A stretch of 64,000 nt of DNA from NCBI GenBank assembly GCA_009760885.1, contig CM019693.1, forward strand, positions 3,328,300-3,392,299, read 5' to 3'. Positions 1 to 10,761 of the stretch are shown piece after piece (the stretch's first letter is position 1; the number at the start of each line of letters is the position of its first letter). The stretch is from Achatina immaculata (lineage: Eukaryota > Mollusca > Gastropoda > Stylommatophora > Achatinidae). The notes beneath the pieces are model-generated. The model did not search any database. It was not told where the DNA came from and worked only from the letters and a program-made list of their open reading frames with translations. The position numbers were made by a program, and so were the translations under genes.

Positions 1-1
1 G

Positions 2-193
2 CTCCAACAGGAGAAACAAACTAGAGAGGAGGGAGAAGCCACTGGGCAAGATGACCATAGTGAATCGCCCCCTCGACCTAGCAAGGATAAACTACCACGA
101 TCAAAACCCAAGAAAGGGAAAAGTGCATTATTCGAAGAGGATATTATTGATGGATTTGCGATATTGAGCTTTAAAACTTTGGAAGAACTTGAG
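2..193 (+). CDS. Partial exon of an AUTS2/fibrosin (Tay)-like chromatin regulator
   Basis: This is the only host exon I can support. Frame 2 is open for 64 codons, starts before the window and ends with GAG directly followed by GTAAGT, a consensus splice donor (phase 0). The first 40 residues are polar, with proline/serine and a lysine-rich patch. Residues 45-64 read EEDIIDGFAILSFKTLEELE, which closely resembles the conserved N-terminal signature of vertebrate AUTS2 and FBRSL1 and of Drosophila Tay (EEDIIDGFA, then S-F, then a Leu/Glu-rich end). Family knowledge: AUTS2 works in the nucleus with non-canonical PRC1 (PCGF3/5), CK2 and p300, and controls neuronal gene expression. There is no ATG, so upstream exon sequence lies outside the window. 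The family call rests on one short motif, so AUTS2 and fibrosin-like paralogues cannot be separated. Confidence 0.72.
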
Positions 194-237
194 GTAAGTA
201 ATTTGATAGATGAACAGATACTAAAAAACTAATTTTT

Positions 238-855
238 TTTGCCTACAAATTCTCATGAAACTTAATTCTATTTTAGTAGCAATCTCATCATCTTCACTGC
301 TCTCATCTATGGCATATTTCAGGCTATCCTGTGGTTGCTTGATTATTTACTGGGAAAGCACTTCCAGATTAATTAAAACGTTTCCTTAATTCAAGACAGA
401 GAAAGGCCCGTGGAATAAGAACAAACAGAAGGATGGGGGCATGTTCCATGGACAGAAAAGAAAACAAGTACTGTACAAAATCAATTGAAATAAAAAAGAG
501 AAATATTGAAATCCATAAGAACAAGTCAGTCAAAAAAATATTCTGGCCATTATTGAACAAGGCATAATGTAATAATGAAGACCATAATATAAAGGGAAAA
601 AATGGAAGGAAAAATGGATGTGAGGACAGCAGAGATACAGCACTGTAAAGAGATGAACAAGGATTCAGCCTGACAGTTTTGCAACATGAAAACAAAAGGC
701 AGAACAAAGTGGAAATTCATAGCACCAAATTCTCCTTGGGGAGGTGGCACAAGATGATAGTGAAATCCAGACAGAGGAAAAAAAAATTCCTTGTAGTGAC
801 GAGATTCTAAGTCAAATTCCAAAATGACAAATCTAGACTGACACAGTGGTAACAA
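238..855. other. Unassigned intronic sequence
   Basis: AT-rich sequence with A-runs. Short open frames on the minus strand show no recognisable domain and look like chance. No repeat family from elsewhere in the window was recognised. Confidence 0.5.
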
Positions 856-930
856 ATTGTAGTATAATATAATATAAAATAAAATAGTATAAAATAAAAT
901 AGTATAATATGATATAATATAATATAGTAT
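855..930. repeat. AT-rich simple repeat (TATAATA/AAATAAAATAG type)
   Basis: Irregular short repeats of TATAATA and TAAAATAAAATAG. The same kind of sequence resumes at 1108-1134, so the LINE fragment between them was inserted into this array. Confidence 0.8.
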
Positions 931-1107
931 AACACAAGAGATGAGGAGAACAAGACCAAGACAGAGATGGAAAAGACAACATAGAAGAGGATATAAAAGA
1001 AATTGGTGCCACCAACTGGAGAGAGAAGATTAGGAATAGAGAGGAATGGAGGCGAACTTTATCACAGCAATGAGCCTTAATGGCTCGGAAAGCTGAAGAA
1101 GAAGAAG
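931..1107 (+). mobile_element. LINE 3' end with GAA tail, inserted in simple repeat
   Basis: The sequence matches the C-terminal and 3' UTR segment of the LINE copies at 14614-15115 and 16470-16885: an AGACAGAGATGGAAAAGAC region, then GAGAAGATTAGGAATAGAGAGG. It ends in the hairpin GAGCC-TTAAT-GGCTC (1072-1086), then CGGAAAGCTGAAGAAGAAG. The 7-bp sequence ATAGTAT at 924-930 recurs at 1108-1114 and is the likely target-site duplication. The copy is severely 5' truncated. Confidence 0.75.
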
Positions 1108-1139
1108 ATAGTATGATATAATATAATATATACTCATTG

Positions 1140-2190
1140 CCTGGCATGCTTCTTTATTCCAGTTCATATTTCACTTGTTATCTTATTTTTTTCACGACTG
1201 ATCACAAAGATGTTGCACAGATACATTGTTCAGTCAAATACATAATAAATATGCCTCACATTATGGGTGATTTTGTGCATCAGTAGGGATGGAATTTTGT
1301 TGTTTCTTATGTAAGGTTGCAATAACTGAACAGAAAAATTGTTTTCCTCTCTGTGTATTTTTATAGAGGGGGGGGGGGAAGGAGGTTGTGGTGGTGGTTC
1401 GGGGGGGGGGGGGGGAGGGAGAGGGGAAGTGGTGTTGAGAGGAACGCTATTTGTGCTAGTGATATTGAAAGAAAAAAGCCATATTCATCTAATTGTAGTT
1501 GTTTTAAACAAGTCATAAGCCTTGCTTCACTTCAAGTTTTTAAACATTTTATGCTGTTCCTGGATTAGTGTTTTTTTATGTGGTTGTATTGCAGCAGTAT
1601 TACAGTATTTATATGCTGGTGTGAATGTAGCAGCAGTGGTCTGATGTGAATGCATAAAAGTGTCATTTTTTTTTAATGTGCTGGGATTACATCAGTGAAT
1701 GTTTTTTTTTTTCGTTGTAGAACCAGTGATCATTTAGAAAAACTCACAACACTGTCTTCCTGCATAAAAACAGTCTTCTTAGATGAAAATTACCAGTTAA
1801 AAAAAAAAAGTAGCAATTATACTTGTGAATGTATTATAATACAATGAGCTAAGCCTAGAGAATAGCAGCAATTCATTCTATTGTCATTGCATTTGAGGCA
1901 TATGTGTTGTTGTGGCTGCATGTGAGATATAATAAATCCCCCCTGTATGTAGATGGATGCATTGTCTTGCTTGTATTAAGGTAAATGAATTGAGTTTTTT
2001 GCATTACTCTGGTAGTTAAAACTTGATGTTTGCTGTACATCATCCGTTGTGTATTCATGATGTGTCTGGTGTTTTTAAAAAAAAAAATTGATGAATGTAA
2101 CAAGTCAGGTGTTCTCAGGCTTGCTGAAATGGTTTATTACAAAGATGTTTAGAATTTTAAGACCACTCCTGTGCTGTAAATATTATAGGT
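1140..2190. other. Unassigned intronic sequence with a G-run
   Basis: Contains G-runs at about 1368-1377 and 1399-1416 within a GGT/GGA-rich patch, plus several T- and A-runs. The ORF crossing the G-run is glycine-rich only because of the homopolymer. No element or exon was recognised. Confidence 0.5.
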
Positions 2191-4130
2191 TCTCATAGTT
2201 ATTGTGTTACTGTTACTGGAGGTCCTCCCTGTGTGTTGTAGGTCCTCCCTGTATGTTGTATTTACCGTAGGTTCTCCTTGTATGTCGTAGTTACTGTAGG
2301 TTCTCCCTGTATGTTGTATTTACTCTAAGTTCTCCTTGTATGTCGTAGTTACTGTAGGTTCTCCCTGTATGTTGTATTTACTCTAGGTTCTCCCTGTATG
2401 TTGTATTTACTCTAGGTTCTCCCTGTATGTTGTATTTACTCTAGGTTCTCCCTGTATGTTGTATTTACTGTGGGTTTTCCCATTGTTGTCGTTACTGTAG
2501 ACTCTCAGTGTGTTAATAGTTACATTAAGCTCTCCTTTTGTTGTGGTTTCTATATGTTCTCCTTTTGTGTTGTAGTTATTGTAGACTCTCCTTTTTTGTG
2601 TGGTTGTTTTAGGTTCACTCTGTTTCTTAGTTACTGTAGGTTCTCTCTGTATGCTGTAGTTACATGAGATTGTATATCATATAATTAGTGTAGGGCTGTG
2701 TCTCAGTGTTGTGGGTGCTGTAATCTCCCTCGGTGTACTGTTGTTACTGTGGGCTGACTTTGTGTAAGGCTCTCCCTGTATGCTATAGGTACTGTAGGGC
2801 TTTCCTTGTATGGTGTATTTTTGTTGTAGTCTGTCTCTCTCTCTCTATACTGTAATTCTTGTACTCTCCCTGTATGCTGCAGTTACTGTAGTTTCTCCTT
2901 GTATACTGCTGTTACTGTAGTTTCTCCTTGTATACTGCTGTTACTGTAGTTTCTCTTTGTATACTGTAGTTTCTCTTTGTATACTGTAGTTACTGTAGTT
3001 TCTCTTTGTATACTGTAGTTTCTCTTTGTATACTGTGGTTACTGTAGTTTCTCTTTGTATTTTGTACTTACTGTAGTTTCTTCTTGTATACTGTAGTTAC
3101 TGTAGTTTCTTCTTATATACTGTAGTTACTGTAGTTTTTTTCTTGTATTCTATAGTCTCACTCTGTGTACTGTATTTATTGTAATTTCTCACTGTATCAC
3201 TTTACAATACTTGCTGTAATCTTTCATTGATTACAGTGGTTACTGTAGAACTCTCCCTGTATGATGTAGTTACTATACTGCTTCCATGTATACTGTTACT
3301 ATTGTACTGCTATTCCAGTATGATGTAGTTACTATACTGCTCCCATGTATACTGTTACTGTTGTACTGCTCTTCCAGTATGATGTAGTTAATGTAATCTC
3401 TCCCTGTATACTGTAGTTACTGTAATCTCTCCCTGTATACTGTAGTTAATATAATCTCTCTCTGTATACTGTAGTTAATGTAATCTCTCTCTGTACACTG
3501 TAGTTAATGTAATCTCTCTCTATATACTGTAGATAATGTAATCTCTCTCTATATACTGTAGTTAATGTAATCTCTCTCTGTATACTGTAGTTAATGTAAT
3601 CTCTCTCTGTATACTGTAGTTAATGTAATCTCTCTCTCTTTGTACACTGTAGTTAATGTATTCTCTCTCTGTACACTGTAGTTAATGTATTCTCTCTCTG
3701 TACACTGTAGTTAATGTAATCTCTCTCTGTACACTGTAGTTAATGTATTCTCTCTCTGTACACTGTAGTTAATGTAATCTCTCTCTATATACTGTAGTTA
3801 ATGTAATCTCTCAATATATACTGTAGTTAATGTAATCTCTCTCTATACTGTAGTTAATGTAATCTCTTTATATATACTGTAGTTAATGTCATCTCTCTCT
3901 GTATACCGTAGTTAATGTAATCTCTCTCTGTACACCGTAGTTAGTGTAATCTCTCTATATATACTGTAGTTAATGTAATCTCTGTATGTACACCGTAGTT
4001 AGTGTAATCTCTCTATATATACTGTAGTTAATGTAATCTCTGTATGTATACTGTAGTTAATGTAAATCTCTATCTGCATACTATAGTTAATGTAATCTCT
4101 CTATGTATACTGTAGTTAATGTAATGCTTA
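2190..4130. repeat. About 1.9 kb minisatellite, unit about 29 bp
   Basis: A long degenerate tandem array. Unit types change from left to right. At 2215-2650 the unit is like GGTTCTCCCTGTATGTTG followed by TATTTACTCTA. At 2880-3130 it is like TTTCTCTTTGTATACTG followed by TAGTTACTGTAG. At 3390-4130 it is like TGTAGTTAATGTAATCTC followed by TCTCTGTATAC (29 bp). Every unit keeps a TGTA core and a pyrimidine block. It has no coding capacity. Confidence 0.95.
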
Positions 4131-4293
4131 CTATAAGCCACTGTAGGCTTTGTCTGTAACAGTGGAGAAATCCCAGCAGTTGATGATAACTGCAATGGAT
4201 TGATAAGTAAAGGTATCACAGCAGTTAGAGAATCAGCCAGGCCTATAGTTTTCATCCTTTTGCTAAAAGATTTAGTGCAGATATTGATGGAAT

Positions 4294-4385
4294 TACTCGC
4301 AGAAGACAGGAAAAATTGGCGAACTACTTTGCGAGCCCTATGTGACGTTTAACGGCACGGGAAGGATATAAGATATATAAGATAA
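4294..4385 (+). mobile_element. LINE 3' end (family D), very short
   Basis: One frame reads LAEDRKNWRTTLRALCDV then a stop, a standard LINE ORF2 C-terminus. It is nearly identical to the minus-strand copy at 37690-38215. After the stop comes GTGACGTTTAACGGCACGGG, which can fold into a hairpin, then a GATATAAG-type tail. Only about 90 bp survive. Confidence 0.75.
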
Positions 4386-4427
4386 GATTGATGGAATTAA
4401 AGGAACGTAATAATAAAGGGGAGACGT
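4386..4427 (+). repeat. Short dispersed repeat, copy 1
   Basis: ATTGATGGAATTAAAGGAAC followed by GTAATAATAAAGGGGAGAC recurs with few changes at 6064-6105. The source element is unknown. Confidence 0.6.
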
Positions 4428-4835
4428 CATGTTTCACTAGGCTTCATTAGTGTGGGGAACTTGTAGATGATCACTGTGTATAGGAAGCTAAACATCATGA
4501 ACATTTCTTGGACTGTCTATAGGAGCCAGAAAAACTCAAGTGAGGATGTTTAGAAATAAGATGGTTAAAAAAAAACAAAACAAAAAAAAAAAAAGAGAGA
4601 AAGAAATGACAAAAGTAGTTAAAAAAAACAAAACACGTTCACCTAGTATGTTCTAAATAGGTTTGAGGGGGGGGGGGGTGTTACATTGCAACAGTTCATG
4701 GCATAGGATAAAAATGCTAGTCACATGACAAATACTGGAAGGACATGACTGCTTACGCATAGTATTTAAGTCCATTAGCCAAACGCAGTCAAGGATTCGT
4801 GGCGGCGGTTTGAATAATTGTTGATGTTTATACTG
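4428..4835. other. Unassigned intronic sequence
   Basis: Contains A-rich runs (4565-4632) and a G-run (4667-4678). Nothing else was recognised. Confidence 0.5.
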
Positions 4836-5913
4836 TGACTAGCTCAGTACCCCACGTTGTCTGGGTATTTATTTATCCCAATCACGAAAGTTCTATTCAT
4901 TTCCACAAAGTTCTATTAATTTCTACAACCTTCTAGAAGGTTCTACAGAGTCTAGACTGTTCTACAGAGTTCTATTCGATTAAACGTGGGTTTAATTGCC
5001 ACCAGGACTGTCACCAATCAGTTTAGTGACCCGAACACTATGGATTCGACACTACTCTCGCTCATTTTTGACATTTTATTTCCCACCCTTCAGTCCAGCC
5101 GCGCCCCCCCCCCCCCCAGCCGATGGGAGCTGAGCTTGGACTTAAACGGCATTGATAATGTCCGTATTCATCTCAGGGACCTCGAAAACTATGAATTAGA
5201 CACTAATATCGGTCGTTTTCGATGCTTGGTAATGTCACCCCCTTCCCACCCTTTGCCCGAGGTCATCCCTTCTCCCCCCCCCCCCCAAGCCGATGGGGGC
5301 TGAGCTTGGACTTAAACGGCATCGGATGTGTCACTATTCATCTCAGCGACCCAAAAACTATGGATTCAACATTAATATCGTTTGTTTTCGATGATTTGTA
5401 AATGTCACTCCCATCCCACCCCCCTCCCCCCAAAAAAAACTGTGTGGTTGGTGGCTGATCAACCACTTTATGGGCTCTCTCTGTTATGAAATAAACACTC
5501 TGACCATTTTCTAAATGGACGCTGAGGTGAACAACAGTAGAATGTCTTTCGTGAATCAGAAATCTGCTCCGTGTATGTTTCTTGTTATCAGTGCCAAAGG
5601 TTCGGCATCTCAGCAGATATATCGTCATCGATTTGTGTGGGCTGACCTTTATCCGTCACGACCGACAATCCAAAGCAGACATAAATATAACGGGAGTTAC
5701 TTCCCGACGTTCAGTGGGGTATTGTTTGGATCGATCGAAGCCCCCACAACCCAGGCTCCCATAGGGCTCCTAGGGATGATCTAACCCACACGGTGCAATG
5801 TCCAGGTTGTATGTCTGGTTGAAGACAAGTTTGGTTGAAATTGCTCCAGGGGTTCCAGCATGATACTCTAGCATACATATATACATAGTTCATTTTTATA
5901 TATATAGATAGAT
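4836..5913. mobile_element. Candidate non-autonomous element with internal tandem units
   Basis: It starts near ACTAGCTCAGTACCCCACG and ends with a TATATATAGATAGATTAG stretch, a shape I associate with widespread unclassified invertebrate repeats. Inside are short repeats around TTCTACAGAGTTCTA (4890-4980). These are followed by about three diverged units of roughly 150-170 bp (5030-5430), marked by CTATGGATTC at about 5038, 5189 (variant) and 5357, and by AGCCGATGGG.GCTGAGCTTG at 5119 and 5288, with C-runs between. The boundaries and class are inference. No transposase is visible. Confidence 0.4.
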
Positions 5914-5914
5914 T

Positions 5915-6660
5915 AGTCTCATAATGGTTGATAGAATCGTTGGATTATCTTGATGTTATCTATAGCTGTCATTAACAATAATATAATATAGAACAGGTTG
6001 TCAGGATAATGGCGCAGCACCCACATTAATAATAAGCATGATGTGCACGCGCTGTTGGCCAGGTATTGATGGTATTAAAGGAACCTCATAATAAAGGGGA
6101 GACAAGTGGAGAGAGAGAGAGAGAGAGAGCTATCGATGAAAATTAACGTTGCTCCAGCAGTCGAGAATAAATATAGATTATTTCATAAGTTGTTTACCTG
6201 ACCAGTATACTCTTGTTCCCTGTAATCGAATCTTCACATTATGACCATTAGAAACATGTTTAAATATATAGAAGATTGCCACTGCCATTTCTTGTAATGT
6301 CCTGCTTCGGTGTCTAACACATTTCCTTATTCGAATCTTTAGTGTGTTATTGAAGGTTCATGTATGTGATGTCCCTAGTTTTATTTTTCTGTGGAATTCT
6401 TTTTTAATAATTTCTAGTTTCCACAGAAAACCTGTCATACAGTTAATATCTGACAAACCTTTTCCCCGGATGAGTGTCATTTGGTAGTACTAAGGAATAC
6501 ATCTGGTACCTGTTGAATCATTTTGATGATATAAACATAACATGCAGAGTATCATTTCGATTTCAGTCTGTACGAAAAGTCAGTGTTATTTTCTTTGGTA
6601 GAAATTGTATGAACTATTTCTGTAAGACTTTTTTTTTTCATATAATGCAAGTTTAAGCTT
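5915..6660. other. Mostly unassigned, with one short repeat and a GA run
   Basis: 6064-6105 repeats the segment at 4386-4427, and 6110-6130 is a (GA)n run directly after it. The remainder is AT-rich sequence without recognised features. Confidence 0.5.
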
Positions 6661-7972
6661 CTCTACTCTTCTTCTTCGTTCGCTTCTACCACCAAGACTG
6701 TCCTGGGATCTTACTGAATTTACGCCTGCGGTCCTCGATAGGTCCTGTAGTCCCCTGTGTGGTCCCCGAGAGGACCACAAGAGGTTCAGAGTATCGCAGT
6801 GCTTGAGCCTGTATTCTTGGTGGATCTCAGAAGCGGGATTGCGTGGCATCGTGGTTTTCGTTACACCAGTTTATTCTAGAGCTGGACTTTCTCACCGGAA
6901 AACCTCGACGTGTTTTGAGATACCCGTGTATCACTGCCGGGTTAGAGGTGGTTGCCCATCCAGTCCAGCGTTGGACTTTCTCACCGGAAAACCTCAGCGT
7001 GATTAGGATAAGCATACATCCCCGCCGGGTGAGAGGTGGTTGCCAGTCGAGGCTGCCCTGGTCTAGTGTCTCCGACTTCAGCATTTTGTGGTCGTGTCCG
7101 CTACCCTTCCTAGTTGTGACCAGGACGGAGCTTTTGTCCAAGAGGACGAATCCTCGCCGCTAGTGACTTCAACCACTGGGTTGAGCCGGTTTAGGCATAT
7201 TATCCCAGGATGGGCGTGTTTAGGACGTACCCTACCTCTAGAGCGGAGGTACTGTGACGTGCGTAGCCATCAGGTTTCATCCCTGGTGTAAGCTGGTTTA
7301 GGCATATTTCACCAGTATGGGTGTATTTCGAACAAGAGCAGAGGTGCCGTGGTATGAATAGCTCTGCTGGACATACCGATCAATCTTCACTTTATCCTTT
7401 CCATCACCTTTTCATATTGGCGCCACACAGCAACCCTAATTGCTTTTCTGTATTTTCTTCCTTGGCCGGGAGGTGTTTAACTCCACGCGCGGCTTCCGAA
7501 GGATCTCGCCAGCACTGTCTTAACCTCTGGGTTAAGCCGGTTCAGTCATTTCGCCCGATATGAATGCACTTAGGACGTGGCCGACCTCCAGTCCAGAGGT
7601 GCCGTGATTTGACTTCTGTTTACTTCGCGTAGTCCTTTCTTTCACCTTTTCCACAGTGGTGCTGCGCGGCGACCCTATTCGCACCTTCTTCACTGGCCGG
7701 GAGGAGCCCCACTCCACGCACAGCAGCTGAAGAATCTCGCCAGCAGCGATAGATGAGCTACCAAACATGATTCTCATCCACCTGAAGCGTCTGGATTTCA
7801 GGCACCAGATATTCGCCTTCGCCCCTTTTCCTGTTGGTTTAAACAGTTCAGCCACGAGAAGGCCAGGAGCTGGACTTGACTGTCAGAGGCTATTTGAGAC
7901 ACACGCCATTGGAGTGGAGTGCGTGTCCTCCACCCCACCTCCGGCAATAACAGTCCTTAGAACCTCTGCTTC
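6660..7972 (-). mobile_element. Family B composite element, copy A
   Basis: The 3' end is on the left: TTCTTCTTC at about 6668-6680 is a GAA tail read on the minus strand. It continues to CAGTCCTTAGAACC at about 7957-7970. In sense order the copy contains three modules. The first is a diverged repeat block of about 260 bp with GAGATTCTTCAGCTG and CCTCCCGGCCA motifs. The second is tandem units of about 108 bp with GCCTAAACCGGCTCA and CCTCTAGAG motifs. The third is tandem units of about 90 bp with TTTTCCGGTGAGAAAGTCCA. A GTGGTCC/GGACCAC hairpin and the tail follow. The same order occurs at 8925-10125 and 44436-45920. No known domain was recognised. The short shared open frames on both strands probably reflect recent common origin rather than coding. 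Confidence 0.8.
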
Positions 7973-8379
7973 TCTAGAATCCAGCCCCTTTAATGTTTGC
8001 TGTCATGATTGCTTTAGATATCAGCTTTCCCACCATGTCATACATTTAAGTAGCGCGCACATTTATAAAGATGGTTCAAATTTGTGTCACTTCACATATT
8101 TTATATTGCATTAGTGAAATGATATACTGTTTGAAATGATATGCAGTCTCATGAGATACGCGTGGCTGTTTAAGTAATTATTGTTCCCGTTTACCGTGTT
8201 ACAAAGCATGAGGTTATTAATGCAAGAAAATACATTTTCTAGTTGGACGTGATGTAGAATATCTGATTAGTCATTTCTTGCTTTATCAGTTCTTTATGTG
8301 TAATTTATCGTCGCAGACACGAGTGAAATCAATGAACTGGTGTACTAGTGAGTGCTAATAAATAATGCATATTTACCGT
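7973..8379. other. Unassigned intronic sequence
   Basis: Spacer next to family B copy A. AT-rich, with no recognised motif. Confidence 0.5.
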
Positions 8380-8790
8380 CGTAGGGACTTTTCTGAAGTG
8401 GGCAAGTTTTAGCCGTGTGTAGAGACTGTTTTGAAGTAAGGAAGTTTTAGCCGTGTGTAGAGACTGTTTTGAAGTAAGGAAGTTTTAGCCGTGTGTAGAG
8501 ACTGTTTTGAAGTAAGGAAGTTTTAGCCGTGTGTAGAGACTGTTTTGAAGTAAGGAAGTTTTAGCCGTGTGTAGAGACTGTTTTGAAGTAAGGAAGTTTT
8601 AGCCGTGTGTAGAGACTGTTTTGAAGTAGGCAAGTTTTAGCTGTGTTTAGAGACTGTTTTGAAGTAAGGAAGTTTTAGATGTGTGTAGAGACTGTTTTGA
8701 AGTAGGCAAGTTTTAGCCGTGTGTAGAGACTGTTTTGAAGTAAGGAAGTTTTAGCTTTGTGTAGAAACTGTGTACCAGACTAATTCAGTC
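8380..8790. repeat. 38-bp tandem repeat, about 10 units
   Basis: The core unit is GTGTGTAGAGACTGTTTTGA followed by AGTAAGGAAGTTTTAGCC (38 bp). Several central units are identical, which indicates recent amplification; the outer units carry substitutions such as GTAGGCAAG. The array lies between the two inverted copies of family B. Confidence 0.95.
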
Positions 8791-8924
8791 AAGCTTTAGC
8801 TGTGTAAGAAGTGGCTGAGCAGTTTTCTCGCATGGCTGTTTCTTAAGATATTCGACTGGAATAATCTTCTGCAAGGACAACAGGACCTGTTTGCGTCATC
8901 TGGGTTCCATTTTGTGTGAACAAG

Positions 8925-10125
8925 CGCTGTTGGCGAGATTTTTCAGCTGCCGTGCGTGGAGCGGTGCTCTTCCCGGCCAATGAAGAAAGGTACAAATAAG
9001 GTTGCCGCGCAGCATCACTGCGGAAAAGGTGGTAGAAAGGATAAAGCGAAGCAAACAGTCAAATCATGGCACCTCTGGTCTGGAGGTCGGCCACGTCCTG
9101 AGTGCAGTCATGTCGGGTGAAATGCATGAACCGGCTTGTCTCACTGCTGGCGAGACTCTTCAAATGCCGTGCGTGGAGTGAAGCTCCTCCCGGTTAAGGA
9201 AGTAAATGCGGAAAAGAAATAAAGGTTGCTGTGCGGAGCCGATGGGAAAAGGTGGTGGAAAGTGAAGTTTAATCGGTATGTCCAGTAGTATCGCTACGAG
9301 AGCTATACCACGACACCTCTGCTCTAAAGGCCGCCCACGTCTGAAATACACCTACACTGGTGAAATATGCCTAAACCGGCACACACCAGGGGTGGAACTT
9401 GATGGCTAGACATGTCATGCCACCTCCGCTCTAGAGGTCGGTAACGCCTGATAAACACCCATACTGGTGAATTTTGCCTAAACCGGCTCATACCAGGGGT
9501 GAATCTTGAAGGCTATGCATGTCACAGTACCTCTTCTCTAGAGGTCGGTCCCGTCCCAAACACGCCCATACTGGGATAATGCCTAAACCGGCTCAACCCA
9601 GGGGTAGAAGTCACTAGTGGCGAGGATTCGTCCTGGACAAAAGCTCCATCCTGGTCACAACTAGGAAGGGTAGCGGCCACGACCGCAAAATGCTGAAGTC
9701 GGAGACACTGGACCAGGGAAGTCTAGATAGGCAACCACCTCTCACCCGGCGGGGATGTGTGCGTATCCTAATCACGCTGAGGTTTTCCGGTGAGAAAGTC
9801 CAACCCTGGACTGGATGGGCAAACACCTCTCACCCGGCGGTGATACACGGGTATCTCAAAACACGTCGAGGTTTTCCGGTGAGAAAGTTCAACCCTAGAC
9901 TAAACTGGTGCAATGAAAACCACGGTGTCACGCAATCCCGCTTCCGAGACCCACCAAGAATACATTCTGAATCTCTTGTGGTCCTTTCGTGGATCTCGTG
10001 TGGTCTATTTTGGACCACACAGGGGACCACGGGACCTAACGAGGACCACAGGCGTGAATTCAGTAGGTTCACAGTGCGGTTTTTGGTGGTAGAAGTGAAC
10101 GAAGAAGAAGAAGAGAAGAAGAAGT
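8925..10125 (+). mobile_element. Family B composite element, copy B (inverted relative to copy A)
   Basis: It starts with GCTGTTGGCGAGATTTTTCA (the first module, slightly 5' truncated) and runs through the same three tandem modules as copy A. It ends with TTTGGTGGTAGAAGTGAACG and a GAA-rich tail (10097-10120). The 152-codon open frame at 9690-10148 covers the 90-bp modules. Similar frames exist in copies A and C but have no recognisable domain. The last 3' bases (GAACGAAGAAGAAGAAG) match the 3' end of the RNase H LINE at 12044-12060, which suggests that LINE supplied the mobilising machinery. Confidence 0.8.
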
Positions 10126-10761
10126 GTGAACAAGGATGGACAGTGTAACATTTCAGTGAGATGACTGCATTTCTTATCTCTTTGTATGGAGAAAGTTCCT
10201 CGGTCATGTTGTACTAACCGCCCTTTAGGCTCTACTGATCAGCTCCGAAGTAAGCAGGAAATCGATTCGTCTGGAAATCTATCAGAGTTGCAGTGATGAT
10301 GAGTTCTTGCGAGCTGTCCCACAAGGAATTCCGCGTGACTACCCCAGATACCACCATTTATTGCAAATAGAAGACAGAAGAATAATCCAGTGTAGAATTG
10401 TTCACTTCGTTGGATTTGTTTGTCTGGACGAGCCATTTGATTTCTACAACGTAGTTCATTTACACGAACTGGTGTAGTGAAATTATGACAGCGTTTATAG
10501 TACTTTCAGTTACTTTTGCGTTCTGTGATGTTATTTATGATGATGTGATTATTCAGAAGACAAAGACTCGGCGCCACCGCGAGTTTCTTGTGTCATTCTG
10601 CTTGACCGTTACGATTACTGGTTTATAAGTGTGTACCATTAGATCGAGAGTTGGTGCTGGCAAGTTCGGATCTAATTGTTAATGGAATTGACTACTGGAC
10701 AGTGGAATGCATGTCTGTAGTTTTCTGTATCCGTACATAAAGAGGCAGAATAGTAACATAC
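10126..10761. other. Unassigned intronic sequence
   Basis: Sits between family B copy B and the RNase H LINE. No repeat or exon was recognised. Confidence 0.45.

Noticed and set aside
2190..4130. CRISPR-like array
   Set aside because: Units are directly adjacent and degenerate with no unique spacers, in a eukaryotic context. It is a minisatellite.
8380..8790. CRISPR-like array of 38-bp repeats
   Set aside because: There are no spacers between units. It is a plain tandem repeat.
9690..10148. 152-codon frame in family B as a protein gene
   Set aside because: It spans internal repeats and the GAA tail (poly-Glu/Lys end). An opposite-strand frame is equally open, and no domain is visible. Kept only as a finding to test.
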